Below, one piece after another: positions 35,221 to 43,720 of a stretch of DNA of 64,000 bases. The stretch lies in contig NZ_CAMLDD010000008.1 of the NCBI RefSeq assembly GCF_946478785.1, forward strand, positions 62,001 to 126,000. Direction: 5' to 3'. This DNA is from an uncultured Flavobacterium sp. GTDB taxonomy: Bacteria > Bacteroidota > Bacteroidia > Flavobacteriales > Flavobacteriaceae. A program made the translations under genes and the position numbers. Every line of letters starts with the position of its first letter. The first letter of the stretch is position 1. The notes beneath the pieces were generated by a model, which saw only the letters and a list, made by a program, of their open reading frames with translations, made no database searches and was not told where the DNA came from.

Positions 35221-35850
35221 TTATACTTTATAAAATTCTTCTGTGATATAAAATACTGTATCGATAAAATACAAATTAACTTCAAAAGTCAGTACGTTTT
35301 CGTCGTGCAAATCTTCCAGAATGATTCCTAAATCCGGATTGAAATAATCGTTATTTCTTGTATTTACAAAACCATTTTCATTTAAAAATTTTTTGACAAT
35401 TTCTAATTCTGTTAATTCATCAAATTTTATAAAATCCTGTTCAACAACGGCATATAAAACTTCATCGGATTCATAAAACCCAACTAATTGATAAGCGGTA
35501 TCCGGAAAAAAGAAATTATTCAATAATAAGTTATTGAAATAATCTTCCCACGATAAATAATAAATGGAATCATTGAGTTTAAAAACGGTAAACTCATCCT
35601 GATGAAGATAAACCTTTTGCTCAGCACCACTGGAAACAAAAGAATTAATGTCAATATTTGTATACCAAAAATTATTTTGGGTGCAAAATTGCTTTATGAT
35701 CTCTGCTTCTTCTCTTTTGACTTGCTTGCTGTCTTTAGCTTCGCAACCTGAGCTCTTGCTTCTTCTAAGGTAACCGGAGATCGCTTGGATAGCATCTCCA
35801 TGCCTAACTTGGCTCTTTCCTGAAATGATATTTTGTAGTTCATGTTTCAT
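35221..35850 (-). CDS. kinase-like protein of the polyvalent-protein type (tentative)
   Basis: 209 residues, no signal peptide. An N-terminal helical region (about 1-45) is followed by a compact domain with E-Q-K-V-Y-L near residue 76, Y-L-S-W-E-D-Y-F near residue 98, then E-Q-D-F-I-K near residue 142. The segment L-E-D-L-H-D-E-N-V-L near residue 180 resembles a kinase catalytic loop (H-D-x-N), and F-I-D further on resembles the metal loop. This combination matches the small Ser/Thr/Tyr-kinase domains found in phage-type polyvalent proteins. The glycine loop and Lys are poorly formed, so it may be inactive. Next to the RlaP/TrlF genes on the same strand. Confidence 0.55.
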   Translation of the reverse strand: MKHELQNIISGKSQVRHGDAIQAISGYLRRSKSSGCEAKDSKQVKREEAEIIKQFCTQNNFWYTNIDINSFVSSGAEQKVYLHQDEFTVFKLNDSIYYLSWEDYFNNLLLNNFFFPDTAYQLVGFYESDEVLYAVVEQDFIKFDELTELEIVKKFLNENGFVNTRNNDYFNPDLGIILEDLHDENVLTFEVNLYFIDTVFYITEEFYKV

Positions 35851-35913
35851 GAAAATTTATAATGCAAATATAAAGATTTTAATTTTATCTTTTTGTTCCT
35901 CTTCAATGCGGTA

Positions 35914-37002
35914 TTAAGAATACAGCTGTTCCCTAATTTTAATTAAAGTCTGAATAACTTTTTCTTCATCCGGCTTTTCTGGCAATGTCGAAGTTTGATA
36001 ATGATTTTCGATGGAAGCAATTAAATTATCTGCCATTTCAAGTAAATCATCGTATCCTTTATTTCCGGCTTTAATATCTAATAATTCCTCCCTATTGGAA
36101 ACTCTTATATTTAATTTTGCGGTTGACAGAATTTGTTCTGCGGTTTGCAAAAGCCGAATCGTGTGCATCATGTTTTTGCTGTCGTAATTTTTACCGTGCT
36201 TTTGATTCGTGTCGTAGCGATCTTCGTTTCTTTTCTCGATCCAGTTCCAATATTCGGTGTATTCTTTGCAATATTTGGAATAGCCGTCCTGATTGCAGGA
36301 TAAATAACCAATTAGCTTTTCACCTTTTGGAATCGACGAAACCGAAACTTCATTGGAGTTTTCTTTCTGAATAATGCCTTTGTAGCCTAACGTTTTATCT
36401 GCATCATAAAACATCGCAAACATATCCTTTATATTCGGCATTTTTGCTAATCCAATGTGTGATGCATGAACGGAATGCTCTATCAACCAATTTTGAACAG
36501 GAATTGCTCCCCGTACGGACAAGTCGCGACTTGTCCCTGTCCCTGAGCGCAATACATAACAAAAATCCAAAAGACTTTTCTTTTCCTTTGGCATTGGGTT
36601 TACGATTTTCTTATTTAAACCTCTCGCCTTTTTGATTTGCGTTACGGCATAACCGGCAAAGGAATCTTTGCAGAGTTTCGATAGAAAATCTTCCAGTTGC
36701 AAATACTCCATTAACGGATGTTTGTACAAAATACAATCTTCCGGCGAAGCTAAAATTTCCAGAATATTAGGATTATTTTTAAGCAATAATTCTACAAAAC
36801 GACCAATTTCATAATACACCTCATCATTGGTTTCATTACTGATCTGCGGAATATAATCTAACCCAAAGAATTTTTCTTTTGGCAGATAATAAACACCTTT
36901 GATATCCGTATCTGAGGTTGGGGTATGTAGCCCAAAAGATTTACTTCCTGAGATGACTTCGAAAAGGATTAGGTTTTGGGATTTTAGGTTTTGGATGGTC
37001 AT
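35914..37002 (-). CDS. RlaP-type nucleotidyltransferase (DNA polymerase beta superfamily), copy 1
   Basis: 362 residues from the ATG at 37002, 4 nt after the stop of the PHP-ATPase gene, so certainly cotranscribed with it. The nucleotidyltransferase site is S-G-S-K-S-F-G near residue 20, followed by T-S-D-T-D near residue 30. These supply the G-S and D-x-D metal ligands. Members of this family (older name YcgL) occur with RNA ligases and are thought to add nucleotides to RNA ends. The stretch near residue 155-165 (S-G-T-G-T-S-R-D-L-S-V-R-G) is encoded by a dispersed palindrome at 36517-36536 that stays in frame, so the protein carries an insertion. Homologous to the 250-residue protein at 40019-40771. 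Confidence 0.85.
   Translation of the reverse strand: MTIQNLKSQNLILFEVISGSKSFGLHTPTSDTDIKGVYYLPKEKFFGLDYIPQISNETNDEVYYEIGRFVELLLKNNPNILEILASPEDCILYKHPLMEYLQLEDFLSKLCKDSFAGYAVTQIKKARGLNKKIVNPMPKEKKSLLDFCYVLRSGTGTSRDLSVRGAIPVQNWLIEHSVHASHIGLAKMPNIKDMFAMFYDADKTLGYKGIIQKENSNEVSVSSIPKGEKLIGYLSCNQDGYSKYCKEYTEYWNWIEKRNEDRYDTNQKHGKNYDSKNMMHTIRLLQTAEQILSTAKLNIRVSNREELLDIKAGNKGYDDLLEMADNLIASIENHYQTSTLPEKPDEEKVIQTLIKIREQLYS
36517..36536. repeat. perfect 20-bp palindrome inside a coding gene
   Basis: GGACAAGTCGCGACTTGTCC reads the same on both strands and lies in the middle of the RlaP copy 1 gene without breaking the frame. It resembles the small palindromes usually found between genes in Bacteroidota. 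Confidence 0.8.
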
Positions 37003-37006
37003 TTTA

Positions 37007-40000
37007 TTAAAATCCATATTTTTCTTCACGCTTTTTAAAAGCTTCTTTACCTCCTTCAACTATATCTGCAATATGTTCTCTAATTCCCATACTTTTTAAA
37101 AGATCATCTTCTTTTTCAATTAATGGGAAAGAATTTTCTATGGCACCATTTACATAATCAAATTGGTAAGGACTCGAGGTTTCTGTATCATTTTGCCCTT
37201 TTTGATTGGCCACAATTATATTTTCAGCATCAGCATTTACAACAATATTTGGATTATGAGTTACCAAAATGATCTGTCTTTCTTTTTTCTTTTCCTTCAG
37301 AAAACTTACTAATTCTTTCGAAACAGAACGATTATCCAAGTTATCTTCAGGCTGATCAATTAATATTGGTGCATTTTCATTACTTAATTTAATAATCAAC
37401 TTTAGCAAAACAAAACTTGCCTTTCCTGTGGACATTTTATGAATGTCATCGTTATCTGATTTAACATCCCAATGATCATAAAAAAAATCAGTAAGTATTT
37501 TTTTGCAAGAATCTTTTTCTGTGTTTCCTCCTTTAGGTAATATCTTTTTACTTTCAATTTTTTCAAATAAAACTTCAAGAGATTCACCTATTTTTTTATA
37601 CTCTATATCAAAAAGAGCAGAATTAGGATCCTTATCAGAATATTGATATATGTATTCAAAACCTTGATTATTAAAGCTTCTAATATTAAAAGTATCTTCA
37701 CATAATCTTCTGAACTTTGGGAAATTATATTTTATACTTGGTATGATTTCAATTTTATCTGTTCCTTTTTGAATCTCGTCTATTCTTGGATGTAAATCAT
37801 TAATTATCTTTTCATATAACTTAAAGTTTTCCGCGAAATCGGCAAATATTTTTTCTTTGTGTTTTTTTATTGAATCTTTAGTAGTATTTATTTCTTTAGA
37901 AAACTGACTAATATCTGCAAGTTTGCCTTCATCATTTGTTATGCTTTTCTGAAGAGCTTCAATCTGTTTTTGATCTTCTAATTTATCAATATATGGTTTT
38001 AAATCAATATTAACCTTACTTATTTCATTGTCAATTTGTTTTATTTCATTAGCAAAAAAAGTAGCATCGATAAAATTATTCTCTTCTGTTTTATTAAAAT
38101 CCTTTTCTAATTCATATATATTAGTTAGTGCGATATCGACAAATTGTAATTTATTCAAATATTCATTTTTTATGCTTTCTATTTGTAATGAATCTAAGAT
38201 TATTTTCTTTTTATTAGAGTACTCAATAAGATATCTTCTTAAATCAATTTGAAAGGCATTCAATTTTTCAAAATCAGAATTCACTTGGCTTTCCTTAATT
38301 TTTAGAGAGCTTAATTTTTCTGTTAACATATTGTATTCAGCTTGCTGATCTGGAGTAAAATCTTTGTTTAGCTCTTGTATTTTCTTCTTATTAAAATTGA
38401 TGCCTTCTTCTAATGCTTTTATATCTCCTTTTGTCGACAGTTCCGATTCTTTTTTAAACAACTCTTCTTTCAAACTATAATAGAAGTCAATATCTTGATT
38501 TCTTTGTGCGTCGTTCCTTTTAGCCTGTTCGATAAATTCATCATACTTCTTTTTGAACTCAGGTAATTCCAAAATTAAGTCTCTAATTAATTTCTTTAAA
38601 GTAGCCCCGTTTTTTCTACTTTTATCAACAAGATTCGAAAGATGATTTTGTGGAATATATTTTATACTTGGTAAAATACTTGATTGAGATTCCCTATCTT
38701 TCAGAGATTGCTTACTTCCTGAAAACAATTCTACTTGAAAATCAAAATTTTCATCAACTTCCGTTTCTGTAATAAAATTTAGATCATATAAATCTTTATA
38801 CTTATTATCTTTTGTATCCTTGTATTTAAGCACATCATTTTTTAATAAATCTTCATCAGAATTAAAAGGTAAAATCTCTCCATATAAAGTTCTTGCTATT
38901 TTATATAAAAGTATAGATTTACCTGAAGACTTACCACCAATAATTACATTTAAGTTTTTATTAAAAAATATTGGCTCAGGTGTAAATCTATCTTTTGAAG
39001 AAGTAAATATTACCTTATCAATCATTAAATTGTCTAATTTTTCTGACTCAGGTTTTTCTTTTTGAATTTTAATTCTCTCATCTGGTTCATAAATTATCTG
39101 TTTTAATCCTTCAAATGAAGGCTCAGCTTTTATCCATGTAAAACAATGTCCTAGTTCCTTAGAACTAGTTTCATTAATATCTTTAGCAAAACCATGAGAA
39201 TCACTACAATGCATCAATCTACTACTTACACTCTGCTTTGCTAATGAATCTTTTCCCTTTATAGCTTGCTCAACGGTTGGTGATGCAGAAAACACAAAAT
39301 GAGTTCCATTAATTACACTCTTTTTTTCCAATGCTGAATTTTCCCATCTAAAATCCTCCCATTCAGCTTTTCCGATAGCTTTAAAATACTTATCCTTTAA
39401 AAATGTATTTGGTTCTGAACCTTCTCCTAGAATTTCTTGAATCTTAGATAATTCAAAATTTAAATTATTAAAACCTACTTCTATTGGGCTAACATTTGTT
39501 CTTTTTTCCTCTGGAGTATTTTGGATTATATGATTACCTAAGTCAATTAAAGTTTCTCTTGTAATAACGCCTCCCCAAGTATATCCATCAGGGCAAGATG
39601 CATCTAAATTTCCCTTTCCTCTTAAATTGGATAAAAAATGTGTTTCTATTTGATCTACTTTTAATAATAAATCATCAGCGAAAATTACATGATAATTTAA
39701 TCTTCCTAATTCCTTACTACCTACAAATTCTTTTAATCTAAATTCTACAACTGGCAAAATAAGTTCAATAGAACTAAGTCCACCATTCTTTTTATATTCT
39801 AATACTCTTTTATATCCATCAATAAACAAATAATCGTTAATACCAATGACTTTTATATTTTTTTCAAATGCAAGTCTTTCCAATTCTTCAAAGTATTTTT
39901 GCCAAATTACATCAGTATCACCTCCATAATCAGAACATAATGTCGCTGGTGTATGAACATGTAAATCCCATTTTCTCCATTCTGAACCTCGATTACTCAT
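37007..40000 (-). CDS. PHP-domain plus SMC-like ATPase (TrlF-like)
   Basis: 997 residues. The N-terminal PHP metal domain starts with W-D-L-H-V-H-T-P (residues 11-17) and includes H-C-S-D-S-H-G near residue 265. An ABC/SMC-type ATPase begins with G-G-K-S-S-G-K-S near residue 350. A long coiled-coil segment (about 480-760, rich in Glu, Lys, Leu) separates it from the Walker B block I-D-Q-P-E-D-N-L-D-N near residue 880, with the H-loop T-H-N-P. This is the layout of TrlF-type proteins seen beside RNA-repair nucleotidyltransferases. The region is visibly more AT-rich than its neighbours. Transcribed before RlaP copy 1 and after RlaP copy 2. Nuclease activity of the PHP domain is inferred. Confidence 0.85.
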   Translation of the reverse strand: MSNRGSEWRKWDLHVHTPATLCSDYGGDTDVIWQKYFEELERLAFEKNIKVIGINDYLFIDGYKRVLEYKKNGGLSSIELILPVVEFRLKEFVGSKELGRLNYHVIFADDLLLKVDQIETHFLSNLRGKGNLDASCPDGYTWGGVITRETLIDLGNHIIQNTPEEKRTNVSPIEVGFNNLNFELSKIQEILGEGSEPNTFLKDKYFKAIGKAEWEDFRWENSALEKKSVINGTHFVFSASPTVEQAIKGKDSLAKQSVSSRLMHCSDSHGFAKDINETSSKELGHCFTWIKAEPSFEGLKQIIYEPDERIKIQKEKPESEKLDNLMIDKVIFTSSKDRFTPEPIFFNKNLNVIIGGKSSGKSILLYKIARTLYGEILPFNSDEDLLKNDVLKYKDTKDNKYKDLYDLNFITETEVDENFDFQVELFSGSKQSLKDRESQSSILPSIKYIPQNHLSNLVDKSRKNGATLKKLIRDLILELPEFKKKYDEFIEQAKRNDAQRNQDIDFYYSLKEELFKKESELSTKGDIKALEEGINFNKKKIQELNKDFTPDQQAEYNMLTEKLSSLKIKESQVNSDFEKLNAFQIDLRRYLIEYSNKKKIILDSLQIESIKNEYLNKLQFVDIALTNIYELEKDFNKTEENNFIDATFFANEIKQIDNEISKVNIDLKPYIDKLEDQKQIEALQKSITNDEGKLADISQFSKEINTTKDSIKKHKEKIFADFAENFKLYEKIINDLHPRIDEIQKGTDKIEIIPSIKYNFPKFRRLCEDTFNIRSFNNQGFEYIYQYSDKDPNSALFDIEYKKIGESLEVLFEKIESKKILPKGGNTEKDSCKKILTDFFYDHWDVKSDNDDIHKMSTGKASFVLLKLIIKLSNENAPILIDQPEDNLDNRSVSKELVSFLKEKKKERQIILVTHNPNIVVNADAENIIVANQKGQNDTETSSPYQFDYVNGAIENSFPLIEKEDDLLKSMGIREHIADIVEGGKEAFKKREEKYGF

Positions 40001-40018
40001 AATTATCTTATTTAATGT

Positions 40019-40771
40019 TTATTGCATTTTTATCATTTCCCTAAAAAACAAATCCAACTCCTCATTCAACTTCTTCCCACTCCCCAACTTACTTGCATTC
40101 TCCTGATTAAACTGTACCGTTTCTAATAAAAAATCAGTTATTAAAACTTCTTTTGGGTGTAAATACTTTTCGTTTTGGTTGGCTTTTATATTTTGTAATT
40201 CTATTATTTTGTCTTGTATGTTTTGTGGCGCAATTGGCAATAAATCTGCAAAAGCAACGGGCGGAAAAGTATTATTTTCTATAATCCACTTTCCGGCTAA
40301 TGCGGTGCGTAAAGCGTAGAAATAACTTTTTAATTTTACTTCTTCCATTTCACACACTTCCATAAAATTCTTTGTCGTTCCCAAATAGTGATGTAAAACC
40401 GCTATTGGCGAGAAACATTTTACGGCTATATCCTGCATTTGTTTTACAAAATCATCATTTGCATAATACACAATTGGCGAAAACAACCACTCAATCAAAG
40501 GTGCGTTAGATTTTGCTAATAATTTTATGGCTTTCCGTAAATCCCAACCGGAACCGTCAAGATTGTCTTCGGTCATGAATTCGATTACGTCGGGTTGTGC
40601 CCAAAGCGACAAATAATAGTCGGGTTTGTGTTTATATATAAAACGGATATCATAATCGCTGTCCGGAGAAGCAAATCCCCAGGCACGGCTTCCTGATTCT
40701 ACCGCAAAAAGTATTTCTACGTTTTTTTGCAGTTCTATTTCTTTTAATTTTTGGAGTATTTTTTCTTTCAT
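40019..40771 (-). CDS. RlaP-type nucleotidyltransferase, copy 2
   Basis: 250 residues from the ATG at 40771 (an upstream in-frame TTG is less likely). It has the nucleotidyltransferase motif E-S-G-S-R-A-W-G near residue 25 and D-S-D-Y-D-I near residue 38, the same family as the 35914-37002 protein but shorter, without its C-terminal part. The TrlF-like gene starts 18 nt after its stop, so the order on the transcript is copy 2, TrlF-like, copy 1. Likely modifies RNA termini as part of a repair set. Confidence 0.86.
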   Translation of the reverse strand: MKEKILQKLKEIELQKNVEILFAVESGSRAWGFASPDSDYDIRFIYKHKPDYYLSLWAQPDVIEFMTEDNLDGSGWDLRKAIKLLAKSNAPLIEWLFSPIVYYANDDFVKQMQDIAVKCFSPIAVLHHYLGTTKNFMEVCEMEEVKLKSYFYALRTALAGKWIIENNTFPPVAFADLLPIAPQNIQDKIIELQNIKANQNEKYLHPKEVLITDFLLETVQFNQENASKLGSGKKLNEELDLFFREMIKMQ

Positions 40772-40862
40772 GATGGTTTTCAAATGTAAATAAACAAAAA
40801 AGCTTTAAACCAAGTAATAATACGTGATTTAAAAGCTAACAAATAATTCTTTTTAAATAATA

Positions 40863-40889
40863 CCTAACAGGTTTTAAAAACCTGTTAGG
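40863..40889. repeat. 27-bp perfect palindrome downstream of tatD
   Basis: CCTAACAGGTTTT and AAAACCTGTTAGG flank a single A. It follows the tatD stop by 5 nt on the minus strand and lacks a clear T run after it, so it is either a terminator or one of the dispersed palindromes. Confidence 0.65.
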
Positions 40890-40894
40890 AAACG

Positions 40895-41695
40895 CTAAAT
40901 TCCAAAAAAGCCTTTAGCATTTTTAGTCGTTTCCTCCGCCACTTTATCTAAAGTAACCCCTTTAAATTGCGCCACAGTTCCCGCCACAAAAGGCAGAAAA
41001 GCAGGTTCGCATCTTCGTTCGTGGTATCTCTTTAAAAGACTGTTCGGAACATTTTTAGGAAGCATAAACGGCGCATCAGTTTCAATCATCATTCGGTCAA
41101 GCGGAACGTACTGAAGCACTTCTTTTAAATGCTCAAAACGTTTACTGTCTGAAATCGCTCCGGTAAAACCAAGATACAATCCGTTATCGAGATAGGTTTT
41201 GGCTTCGGACAGACTTCCCGTAAAACAATGCACAACAGCTTTTGGCAATTGTGACAGATAGTCTTTTGTAATTTCCATAAACCTAGTAAAAGCCGCTCTT
41301 TCATGTAAAAACAAAGGTTTCTGAACCTCGATCGCCAATTCTAATTGGGCTTTGTAACAGGTTTCCTGAATATTCCTTGGCGAAAAGTCACGATCAAAAT
41401 CGAGTCCGCACTCGCCTACTGAAACGACTTGTTTCTGTTTTAGTAAATTCCGTAGTTTTGCAATGCTCTGCGCATCAAAACTCTTCGCATCATGCGGATG
41501 AATTCCGGCTGTGGAATATAATATGCAGGGATATTCTTTTGCTATTCGAGAAGATTCTTCGCTGTTTCTTACGCTTGTTCCGGTTAGTATCATCTGTGAC
41601 ACATCAGCATCTAAGGCGTCTTGAACGACATCGTCTGTGTCGTTTTGGAATTGTTTATTCGTTAAATTAATTCCGATATCTATGTATGTATTCAT
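40895..41695 (-). CDS. TatD-family metal-dependent DNase/hydrolase
   Basis: 266 residues, the normal TatD length. The first conserved metal-binding segment (D-I-G-I-N near residue 6) differs from the usual H-x-H, reading D-x-G-x-N. The remaining ligands are present: G-I-H-P-H-D near residue 67, G-E-C-G-L-D near residue 94, H-E-R near residue 130, H-C-F-T-G near residue 155, and E-T-D-A-P near residue 206. The changed first motif is that of the TatD subgroup proper (E. coli TatD has a similar form). TatD acts as a 3'-5' exonuclease on DNA or RNA. It lies between RtcB and RlaP/TrlF, a sensible place for a processing nuclease, but this is inference. Confidence 0.88.
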   Translation of the reverse strand: MNTYIDIGINLTNKQFQNDTDDVVQDALDADVSQMILTGTSVRNSEESSRIAKEYPCILYSTAGIHPHDAKSFDAQSIAKLRNLLKQKQVVSVGECGLDFDRDFSPRNIQETCYKAQLELAIEVQKPLFLHERAAFTRFMEITKDYLSQLPKAVVHCFTGSLSEAKTYLDNGLYLGFTGAISDSKRFEHLKEVLQYVPLDRMMIETDAPFMLPKNVPNSLLKRYHERRCEPAFLPFVAGTVAQFKGVTLDKVAEETTKNAKGFFGI

Positions 41696-41705
41696 TTTAT
41701 TTTAA

Positions 41706-41740
41706 GTTGCAAAGGCTCAAAGAGGCAGAGGTTCATAGGC
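41706..41740. repeat. degenerate intergenic repeat
   Basis: The words GTTGCAAAGGCTCAAAGAGG and GGTTCATAGG resemble the degenerate hairpin at 20447-20514. It lies 11 nt upstream of the tatD start and is of low information. Confidence 0.35.
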
Positions 41741-41805
41741 TTTCCTCTTTGAATCTTTATATTATTTTTTGTTTCCAAGGCACTAAGTTTTTTTACACAA
41801 ACTTT

Positions 41806-41901
41806 GTCATTTCGACAAAGGAGAAATCACACTCGGGATTCGACAAAGATTAGACTCTCTGTACGGAGCTTCTAGTGTGATTTCTCCTTTGTCGAAATGA
41901 C
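41806..41901. repeat. inverted-repeat element, copy 1 (27-bp arms)
   Basis: Perfect arms at 41806-41832 and 41875-41901 (GTCATTTCGACAAAGGAGAA at the outer end). The 42-nt centre shares words such as ACAAAGATT and CGGAG-TTCTA with the second copy at 43484-43581. No reading frame inside. Probably a small non-autonomous mobile or REP-type element. Confidence 0.85.
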
Positions 41902-41930
41902 ATACAATGCGAGAAAACCCTTTAAATCTC

Positions 41931-41979
41931 CACTTTTGACTTTTAGACTTTGGACTTTGAACTTTCAGACTTTGGACTA
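41931..41979. repeat. short imperfect tandem repeat
   Basis: Consecutive words of the type GACTTT / GGACTTTG / GAACTTTCA repeat about every 8 bases, ending at the rtcB stop region. It has no coding frame of its own. Confidence 0.55.
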
Positions 41980-41983
41980 AAAT

Positions 41984-43405
41984 CTAATCCTCCCTACTCC
42001 CATCATCCGCCATTCTGACCATTTTAGGTGTAAACTTGGCTACGACATCAACCAAATCCTGTTGTGCTGCCATCACCTGATTGATATCTTTATACGCCAT
42101 TGGCGCTTCGTCCAGACCTGCACCGATAAGCGTTACACCATGATCTTTCAGGATTGACTTCATCTCTTTTTTTGTGATGTTTTTTATGGCCTGAGTTCGG
42201 CTCATTTGTCTTCCTGCACCGTGTGAAGCCGAATTGATAGCGTTCTCCTCGCCTTTTCCTCTCACCAAAAATCCCGGTGCGGTCATACTTCCCGGAATGA
42301 TTCCCATCACGCCTTTTCCGGCTGGGGTTGCTCCTTTTCTATGCACGATTACTTCTTCACCATTCCAGATTTCTTTCCATGCAAAATTATGGTGGTTTTC
42401 GACTTTGGCTAAGATTGTTGCTCCCAAAGCTTTCTCCATTTTTTTATGGATAATCTCATGACAGGCCGAAGCGTAATCTCCCGCCAAATTCATCGCCATC
42501 CAGTATTCCTGACCCAATTGCGAGTTCATATCCAAATAGGCTAAATTCTTGGCTACATCCGGAAGTTTACAAACGTCTTTGGCAATTTTGGTATAATGTC
42601 CGGCTATTGTCGCCCCCATTCCCCGTGAACCGGAATGCGTCAATAAAGCAACATATTTCCCTTTTGGGATATTCAAAACAGCATCGTCTTGGGCAAATTC
42701 CATGATTCCGAATTCCACAAAGTGATTTCCACCGCCTGAAGATCCTAATTGCGACCAGGCTTTATCTTTTAAATTCTTCACAAACGGATTCATATTAAAA
42801 GCAGCCTCTTCCAAAACCCAATGATCTGATTTGTATTGTCCGTGAAAACCATGACCAGCCCCAAACTTAGTATGTGCCACTAACTCCTGCTTGAATTTGG
42901 CTTCATTTTCAAAGTAAAAATTCTCCGGAATATCATAAACCGATAACGCCATTCGACACCCAATATCAACCCCGACACCATACGGAATAATGGCGTTTTT
43001 GGTAGCTAAAACTCCCCCAATCGGTAATCCATAGCCCTGATGCGCATCCGGCATTAAAGCTCCGGCAACGGTAACGGGTAATTGCATCGCCACTTCCATT
43101 TGTTTTCTCGCTCCGTCTTCGATATGTTCAGCCCCGTAAGAAGCGTAAGCATTTGGATTTTGGTTTAAAGCGAGGAAATCTTCCGGTTTTTCATTTGCTT
43201 TTTCAATCAAAGCGACCGCCAATTTGTTGAAAATTTTATCGTCAATATAGTTTTCTGGTGTTTCTAAGACGTTTTTAAAATTAGTGATCATTTCGTCTCT
43301 TGTAAACCCGTTTCTTTTGCTGTTTATTTTTAATGCGATTCCGATTGTTTTTCCTTGTGGGAATCCTAATTCTAATATATCTGTACCTTTTATTTGTGTT
43401 TTCAT
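41984..43405 (-). CDS. rtcB: RNA-splicing ligase RtcB
   Basis: 473 residues from the ATG at 43405. It joins RNA ends with 2',3'-cyclic or 3'-phosphate to 5'-OH using GTP and Mn2+. Seen: D-A-H-Q-G-Y-G near residue 120 and D-I-G-C near residue 150 (metal Asp/Cys), G-N-H-F near residue 230, the H-N-F-A-W segment near residue 340, and the guanylylated His in S-H-G-A-G-R-Q near residue 405. It is flanked by two copies of the same inverted-repeat element. Its promoter carries the 25-nt palindrome also found upstream of the HD gene. This couples it to the WYL/HD side of the cluster. Confidence 0.96.
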   Translation of the reverse strand: MKTQIKGTDILELGFPQGKTIGIALKINSKRNGFTRDEMITNFKNVLETPENYIDDKIFNKLAVALIEKANEKPEDFLALNQNPNAYASYGAEHIEDGARKQMEVAMQLPVTVAGALMPDAHQGYGLPIGGVLATKNAIIPYGVGVDIGCRMALSVYDIPENFYFENEAKFKQELVAHTKFGAGHGFHGQYKSDHWVLEEAAFNMNPFVKNLKDKAWSQLGSSGGGNHFVEFGIMEFAQDDAVLNIPKGKYVALLTHSGSRGMGATIAGHYTKIAKDVCKLPDVAKNLAYLDMNSQLGQEYWMAMNLAGDYASACHEIIHKKMEKALGATILAKVENHHNFAWKEIWNGEEVIVHRKGATPAGKGVMGIIPGSMTAPGFLVRGKGEENAINSASHGAGRQMSRTQAIKNITKKEMKSILKDHGVTLIGAGLDEAPMAYKDINQVMAAQQDLVDVVAKFTPKMVRMADDGSRED

Positions 43406-43440
43406 GTTTTTTGTTGTTTGATAGTACAAAGGTCAACTTG

Positions 43441-43465
43441 AAGTGCGCAGTTATTTTGCGTAGTT
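43441..43465 (-). promoter_or_regulatory. operator-like palindrome upstream of rtcB
   Basis: On the minus strand, AACTACGCAAAATAACTGCG continues to CACTT. It matches 20 of 25 positions of the perfect palindrome at 46456-46480 and includes ACGCAAAATAA(C/T)TGCGCA. It lies 36 nt upstream of the rtcB ATG, against 33 nt for the HD gene. Confidence 0.75.
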
Positions 43466-43483
43466 TTTTTTTTCTCATTTTAT

Positions 43484-43581
43484 GTCATTTCGACGAAGGA
43501 GAAATCACACGCGTAACTCTACAAAGATTGAAGATTTTGATTGCGGAGTTTCTAGTGTGATTTCTCCTTCGTCGAAATGAC
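43484..43581. repeat. inverted-repeat element, copy 2 (27-bp arms)
   Basis: Perfect arms at 43484-43510 and 43555-43581, differing from copy 1 by one base per arm (CGACGAAGG instead of CGACAAAGG), with a 44-nt centre of related sequence. It lies upstream of rtcB on the other side of the operator. Confidence 0.85.
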
Positions 43582-43720
43582 AAACAGATAGGTTTACAGC
43601 TTCAATAAAAACTTTGAGCATCTACGAGATTAAATTTACTACACTTTGCGAAGACGCACAACAGTGCGCCTCTACAGTTAAACCTATGTCCCTTTGCACC
43701 TTTGAACCTTTACCCCTTCT
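43582..43720. other. repeat-derived spacer before the RING/TerD gene end
   Basis: Contains an imperfect palindrome near 43652-43675 (AGACGCAC ... GTGCGCCTCT) and phrases such as TTTGCACCTTTGAACC that recall dispersed flavobacterial repeats. No reading frame. Confidence 0.4.

Noticed and set aside
40895..41695. QatD of a Qat defence system
   Set aside because: Only a TatD-type protein is present; QatA, QatB and QatC partners are missing.
41806..43581. Composite transposon carrying rtcB
   Set aside because: The flanking elements encode no transposase and show no clear target duplications; it may be coincidence, so only reported as an observation.
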